Assembly: GCA_002413455.1 (NCBI GenBank)
Contig: DHXA01000062.1
Coordinates: forward strand, 1 to 8,829
Direction: 5' to 3'
DNA: 8,829 nt
Source of the DNA: Rhodanobacter sp. UBA5168
GTDB taxonomy: Bacteria > Pseudomonadota > Gammaproteobacteria > Xanthomonadales > Rhodanobacteraceae
The position numbers and the translations under genes are program-made. Positions 6,322-8,829 of the stretch are shown piece by piece (within the stretch, counting starts at the first letter, position 1; each line of letters opens with the position of its first letter). The notes under the pieces were generated by a model. It did no database searches. It worked only from the letters and a program-made list of their open reading frames with translations, and was not told the DNA's origin.

Positions 6322-6630
6322 ATGGCCACCCACTGCAACCATATCGAAGGCATTCAGGATGTCACTCCCAGCGCGCGCGGCTGCGAGGAATGTCTGCAGT
6401 CCGGCGATGTCTGGCTGCACCTGCGCATTTGCCGCACCTGCGGCCATGTCGGCTGCTGCGACGATTCGCCGAACCGCCACGCCACCAAACACTTTCACGG
6501 CACCGGGCATCCGATCATCGAAGGCTACGACCCCCCGGAAGGCTGGGGCTGGTGCTATGTGGATGAGGTGACGTTCGACCTGCGCGACCGGATGACACCG
6601 CAACTCGGACCGATCCCGCGTTACTACTGA
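6322..6630 (+). CDS. UBP-type (ubiquitin-hydrolase-like) zinc-finger protein
   Basis: The 102-residue protein is almost entirely a ZnF-UBP domain (Pfam zf-UBP), the fold that binds the free ubiquitin C-terminus in USP5 and HDAC6. Candidate zinc ligands are C5/H7, C21/C24, C37/C40, C45, H53, H57 and H63, in the typical series CxH...CxxC...CxxCGHxxC...HAxxHFxxTGHP. The aromatic pair W77-C-Y79 matches the WCY element of the HDAC6 ubiquitin-tail pocket. The Arg-Tyr following CG in HDAC6 is His-Val here (H42-V43), so the pocket is only partly kept. Bacterial members occur in ubiquitin-free organisms and have no settled function; the ligand may be another C-terminal tail. The start ATG has GGAG seven bases upstream. 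The next gene starts 17 bases after the stop, so the two are probably co-transcribed. Confidence 0.93.
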   Translation: MATHCNHIEGIQDVTPSARGCEECLQSGDVWLHLRICRTCGHVGCCDDSPNRHATKHFHGTGHPIIEGYDPPEGWGWCYVDEVTFDLRDRMTPQLGPIPRYY

Positions 6631-6647
6631 TCTGCGGAGTGCACGAC

Positions 6648-7547
6648 ATGAGCCAGCCCAGCAAGATCCTGCTGCAGACGACGATCCCCACCGTCATCGA
6701 CGATTGGCATATCGGCCGTTTCAGCCTGTTGCGAAACTATCTGGCCGGCCTGCGCGACATGACCGGCTCGCCGCTGTTCGAGGTGACCGCGCGTGACCGC
6801 GATCCGCCCGGGGCGCCCGACCGCGTGCTGTCGAAACTGGACACGTCATCGTTCGACGAGATGTGGCTGTTCGCCGTCGATACTGGCGACGGCCTCACCG
6901 GGGAAGACTGCGGCGCCATCTCGCGCTTCCGCCAGCGTGGCGGCGGTTTGCTGGTAACGCGCGACCACATGGATCTGGGCTGTTCGGTGTGCACGCTGGG
7001 CGGCGTCGGCGCCGCACATTTCTTTCACTCGAAGAACCCCGAACCCGATCCGGCGCGGCGGCGCATCGACGACACCGAGACCAGCGATATCCTCTGGCCG
7101 AACTACCATTCCGGCGCCAACGGCGATTTCCAGCACATCCAGGTCAGCGCGCCGCTGCATCCGGTGCTGACCGATCCGGATTCGCCTGACGGCGCCGTGC
7201 ACTGCCTGCCCGCGCACCCGCACGAAGGCGCCGTCGGCAAGCCGGCGGACGATCCGAGCGCGCGTGTGATCGCGACCGGCCGCAGCACGGTCAGCGAGGC
7301 AGAATTCAACCTCGCGGTGGCGTTCGAGCCCTCGGCCGATGGCGGGCCCGCCATCGCGCAGTCCACCTTCCATCACTTCGCCGACTACAACTGGAATCCA
7401 CAGCTTGGCGCGCCCAGCTTCGTCACCGAACCGCCCGGCGATGCCCTGGCGCATTCGCCCGAAGCGCAACGTTCGATCGAGCGCTACGTCAGGAATGTGG
7501 CGTTGTGGCTGGCCAGACGGCCGCTGGACACTGCGGTGGCGGAGTAG
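6648..7547 (+). CDS. Uncharacterised 299-residue protein, co-transcribed with the UBP zinc finger
   Basis: I recognise the general look of a conserved hypothetical protein but no named family. The N-terminus KILLQTTIPTVIDDWHIGRFSLL is followed by FDEMWLFAVDTGDGLT, then FRQRGGGLLVTRDHMDLGCS. This alternation of strands and helices resembles flavodoxin-like or glutamine-amidotransferase/ThuA-like folds; that is weak inference. Residues that look conserved cluster as RDHMDLGCSVC (H107, C112, C115), AAHFFHS (H124, H127), NYHSG (H154), PAHPHEG (H190, H192) and TFHHFADYNW (H242, H243). This is an unusual density of histidines that could build a metal site. No signal peptide or membrane segment is seen. 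The ATG at 6648 is chosen because GGAG at 6636-6639 lies eight bases before it; a GTG at 6639 has no such support. It converges with the acidic protein gene with a 15-base gap. Confidence 0.85.
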   Translation: MSQPSKILLQTTIPTVIDDWHIGRFSLLRNYLAGLRDMTGSPLFEVTARDRDPPGAPDRVLSKLDTSSFDEMWLFAVDTGDGLTGEDCGAISRFRQRGGGLLVTRDHMDLGCSVCTLGGVGAAHFFHSKNPEPDPARRRIDDTETSDILWPNYHSGANGDFQHIQVSAPLHPVLTDPDSPDGAVHCLPAHPHEGAVGKPADDPSARVIATGRSTVSEAEFNLAVAFEPSADGGPAIAQSTFHHFADYNWNPQLGAPSFVTEPPGDALAHSPEAQRSIERYVRNVALWLARRPLDTAVAE

Positions 7548-7562
7548 CCCGCCACTTGCCGC

Positions 7563-8096
7563 TCAGCTCACTTCGCTGCCCAGGCGCAGGTTGATGCCCA
7601 GCGTCGTGGCCAGCTCGCGCAGCGGTTCGCCATCGCGGGTCAGCGTCATCCATCCCGCATACGTGTCGCCGTCGGTTTCCCACGCCCACAGCGTGTAGCC
7701 GAACTCGGCCAGGCGGTCGTAGGCGATCGAGAACAGTTCGGCCGCGTCCATGTCATCGAAGAACTCGTCATCGTCCGGATCGCCGTTCCAGTCGACCGAC
7801 AGATTCCAGCGCGAGGACAGTTCGTTCACCGCCTGCACCAGCGAACGCAGGTCGTGCGCGTCGACGATGAAGCCGGAGCGCCAGTCGATCACCCGGCCGA
7901 TCACCTCGATCGGCTCGACCTCGTCGGCATCCGCGTCGGCCATCGCCTCGCGGTAGTCGTTGAACTGCAGCAGCGCGGTTTCCTCGTCGCCCGGGTTGAT
8001 CAGCAGCAGCAGCTGCCAGACCTTCGCCTCGACCGAGTCCTCATCGACATCGTCGAATTCGCGCTCGGCATCGTAGTCGTCATCGGAGGAATTCAT
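7563..8096 (-). CDS. Highly acidic hypothetical protein (possibly DUF6630-like)
   Basis: The 177-residue soluble protein begins with an extremely acidic, probably disordered stretch: 12 of the first 25 residues are Asp or Glu. A globular part follows with VWQLLLLINPGDEETALLQF, VIGRVIDWRSGFIVDAHD, VQAVNELSSRWNLSVDW and a second acidic patch (DPDDDEFFDD). It ends with a domain holding YTLWAWETDGDTYAGWMTL. The INPGDEE and DWxSGFxVD elements recall the family called DUF6630, but that is from memory and uncertain. There is no catalytic signature I can name. The ATG at 8096 lacks a clear ribosome-binding site, although the coding style is convincing. The YciI-family gene lies 66 bases upstream on the same strand, with a small hairpin between them. 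Confidence 0.8.
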   Translation of the reverse strand: MNSSDDDYDAEREFDDVDEDSVEAKVWQLLLLINPGDEETALLQFNDYREAMADADADEVEPIEVIGRVIDWRSGFIVDAHDLRSLVQAVNELSSRWNLSVDWNGDPDDDEFFDDMDAAELFSIAYDRLAEFGYTLWAWETDGDTYAGWMTLTRDGEPLRELATTLGINLRLGSEVS

Positions 8097-8126
8097 GGGC
8101 GGATCATGGCAGGCGGGAATCGCATG

Positions 8127-8145
8127 GTGGCGCGTCCGTCGCCAC
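8127..8145 (-). terminator. Small GC-rich hairpin after the YciI-family gene
   Basis: GTGGCG (8127-8132) and CGCCAC (8140-8145) pair as a six-base stem with a seven-base loop. It begins 17 bases beyond the YciI-family stop in the direction of transcription and lies before the acidic-protein gene. There is no T-tract, so it is at best a weak terminator or a pause/processing site. Confidence 0.25.
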
Positions 8146-8162
8146 GGGGGAAGCGCCGATCG

Positions 8163-8537
8163 TCACGCGCCCACGCGGCGGCGCACCACATTCATGTCGC
8201 GCACCGGCCGGATTTCGATCGCGCCGGTGCGCGACCACGGGAATTCGGAGGCGATCCGTACCGCCTCGTCCATGTTCTCGGCCTCGATCAGGTTGAAACC
8301 GCCCAGGTATTCTTTCGTTTCGGCGAACGGCCCGTCGACCACGCTGATGCGCTCGTTGCGTACCCGTATCGTCTTCGCCGTGGCCGGCGCCTCCAGCTGT
8401 TGCGAATCGTGCAGGTGTCCGTCTTTCTGCAGTTCGTCCGCGTGCATGAAGCAGCCGTGCATCATCGTGTCGAACTCACCTTCGGGCAGCGCACCCAGCA
8501 GGGTGTCGTCGCTATAGATCATCACCAGGTATTTCAT
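8163..8537 (-). CDS. YciI-family (YCII-related, DGPF-type) protein
   Basis: The 124-residue protein carries the YCII-related ferredoxin-like fold (Pfam YCII). It starts MKYLVMIYSDD, has H32 in the first helix region (GCFMHADELQ), and then the hallmark VVDGPFAETKEYLGGF with D68, followed by LIEAENMDEAVRIASEFP and GAIEIRPV. Members with the DGPFAE(T/S)KE motif are common in soil proteobacteria and actinobacteria. They often neighbour ECF sigma factors, and no sigma factor is seen here. The biochemical role is unsettled; a conserved His-Asp pair in the family has been proposed as catalytic. The ATG at 8537 has GAGGA four bases upstream, which rules out longer upstream readings. It is divergent from trmO. 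Confidence 0.93.
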   Translation of the reverse strand: MKYLVMIYSDDTLLGALPEGEFDTMMHGCFMHADELQKDGHLHDSQQLEAPATAKTIRVRNERISVVDGPFAETKEYLGGFNLIEAENMDEAVRIASEFPWSRTGAIEIRPVRDMNVVRRRVGA

Positions 8538-8556
8538 GGCGTCCTCGACGGGGGAA

Positions 8557-8569
8557 GGTTCATGGAACC
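8557..8569. promoter_or_regulatory. Inverted repeat between divergent YciI-family and trmO genes
   Basis: GGTTC ATG GAACC is a perfect 5-3-5 inverted repeat in the 65-base gap between the divergent starts at 8537 and 8603. Its position suits an operator or protein-binding site. GATAAT at 8592-8597 resembles a -10 box for trmO, but no -35 is evident. Five-base arms are short, so chance is a real possibility. Confidence 0.25.
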
Positions 8570-8602
8570 AGGGGGAGGCGGTGCAAGGATGGATAATGCC
8601 GC

Positions 8603-8829
8603 ATGATGTCCGCCATGCACGATACCCCCATTGCATTCTCCTGCCAGCCCATCGCGTTCGTGCGCTCGCCGTACGCGCGCCGGATCGACGCGCCGCACCA
8701 GTCCACCGTGATTGCCGGGACTGAGACGGAAGCGGCGGCCGAGGCCACCATCGAGTTTGTGGAGGGCTTCCCCGCCGCCGCGTTTCGCGACCTCGCCGGC
8801 TTCGAGCGGGTCTGGCTGGTATTCGTGTT
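8603..8829 (+). CDS. trmO: tRNA (N6-threonylcarbamoyladenosine37-N6)-methyltransferase TrmO, 3' truncated
   Basis: The first 75 codons encode the N-terminus of the TrmO/TsaA (YaeB) family, which uses S-adenosylmethionine to methylate t6A at position 37 of ANN-decoding tRNAs, giving m6t6A. The recognisable segments are QPIAFVRSPYARRIDAPHQS, matching the family's IGxIRSPYxxxxxxPRQ opening, and FRDLAGFERVWLVFVF, matching GLExFSHLWILFVFH. The gene runs off the window, so the SAM-binding RPNPIG-type motifs are not visible. Three in-frame ATGs occur at 8603, 8606 and 8615. The earliest has AAGGATGGA-like sequence 9-13 bases upstream. If GATAAT at 8592 is the -10 box, transcription would start almost at the ATG, giving a nearly leaderless message. 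Family assignment is strong despite truncation. Confidence 0.9.
   Translation, partial: MMSAMHDTPIAFSCQPIAFVRSPYARRIDAPHQSTVIAGTETEAAAEATIEFVEGFPAAAFRDLAGFERVWLVFV

Overview
The window is a GC-rich (roughly two-thirds G+C), densely packed bacterial chromosomal segment. Gene content and protein style suggest a gammaproteobacterium of the Xanthomonadales/Rhodanobacteraceae type (Rhodanobacter- or Dyella-like). That placement is inferred from general resemblance, not from a marker gene. The first 19 bases are not genomic: they are exactly the Tn5 mosaic-end sequence used in Nextera libraries, so position 1 is the end of a short-read contig and the first gene is truncated there.

Layout: (1) 20-1321 (+), a cardiolipin synthase of the phospholipase D superfamily, lacking its N-terminus. 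(2) 1404-2188 (+), a secreted alpha/beta-hydrolase split by a frameshift at about 1763-1766. (3) 2210-2593 (-), a small three-helix membrane protein. (4) 2701-3351 (+), nicotinamidase PncA with all catalytic and metal residues. (5) 3364-3552 (-), a small CPXCG-type zinc-ribbon protein, and 3617-4072 (-), a PIN-domain protein with no visible antitoxin. (6) 4136-4414 (+), a 92-residue hypothetical protein. (7) 4455-5417 (-), a zinc-independent quinone oxidoreductase, and 5480-6196 (-), a HAD phosphatase, in tandem. (8) 6322-6630 and 6648-7547 (+), a UBP-type zinc-finger protein followed 17 bases later by an uncharacterised 299-residue protein; this pair looks like an operon. (9) 7563-8096 (-), a very acidic hypothetical protein, and 8163-8537 (-), a YciI/DGPF-family protein. 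(10) 8603-8829 (+), the 5' part of trmO (tRNA t6A37 methyltransferase), cut by the window end.

Most genes are single-gene or two-gene units that switch strand often, with intergenic gaps of about 10-125 bases. They are mainly housekeeping or stress-accessory genes: membrane lipid synthesis, NAD salvage, tRNA modification, redox and phosphatase enzymes. They do not form one pathway. I see no rRNA, tRNA, CRISPR array, insertion sequence, prophage or defence island. No stretch over 300 bases lacks a gene.

I did not find a clear new multi-gene system. The most interesting material is the UBP zinc finger plus unknown-protein pair, the broken hydrolase, a hairpin over the start of the CPXCG gene, and the sequencing adapter that fakes a start codon for the first gene.
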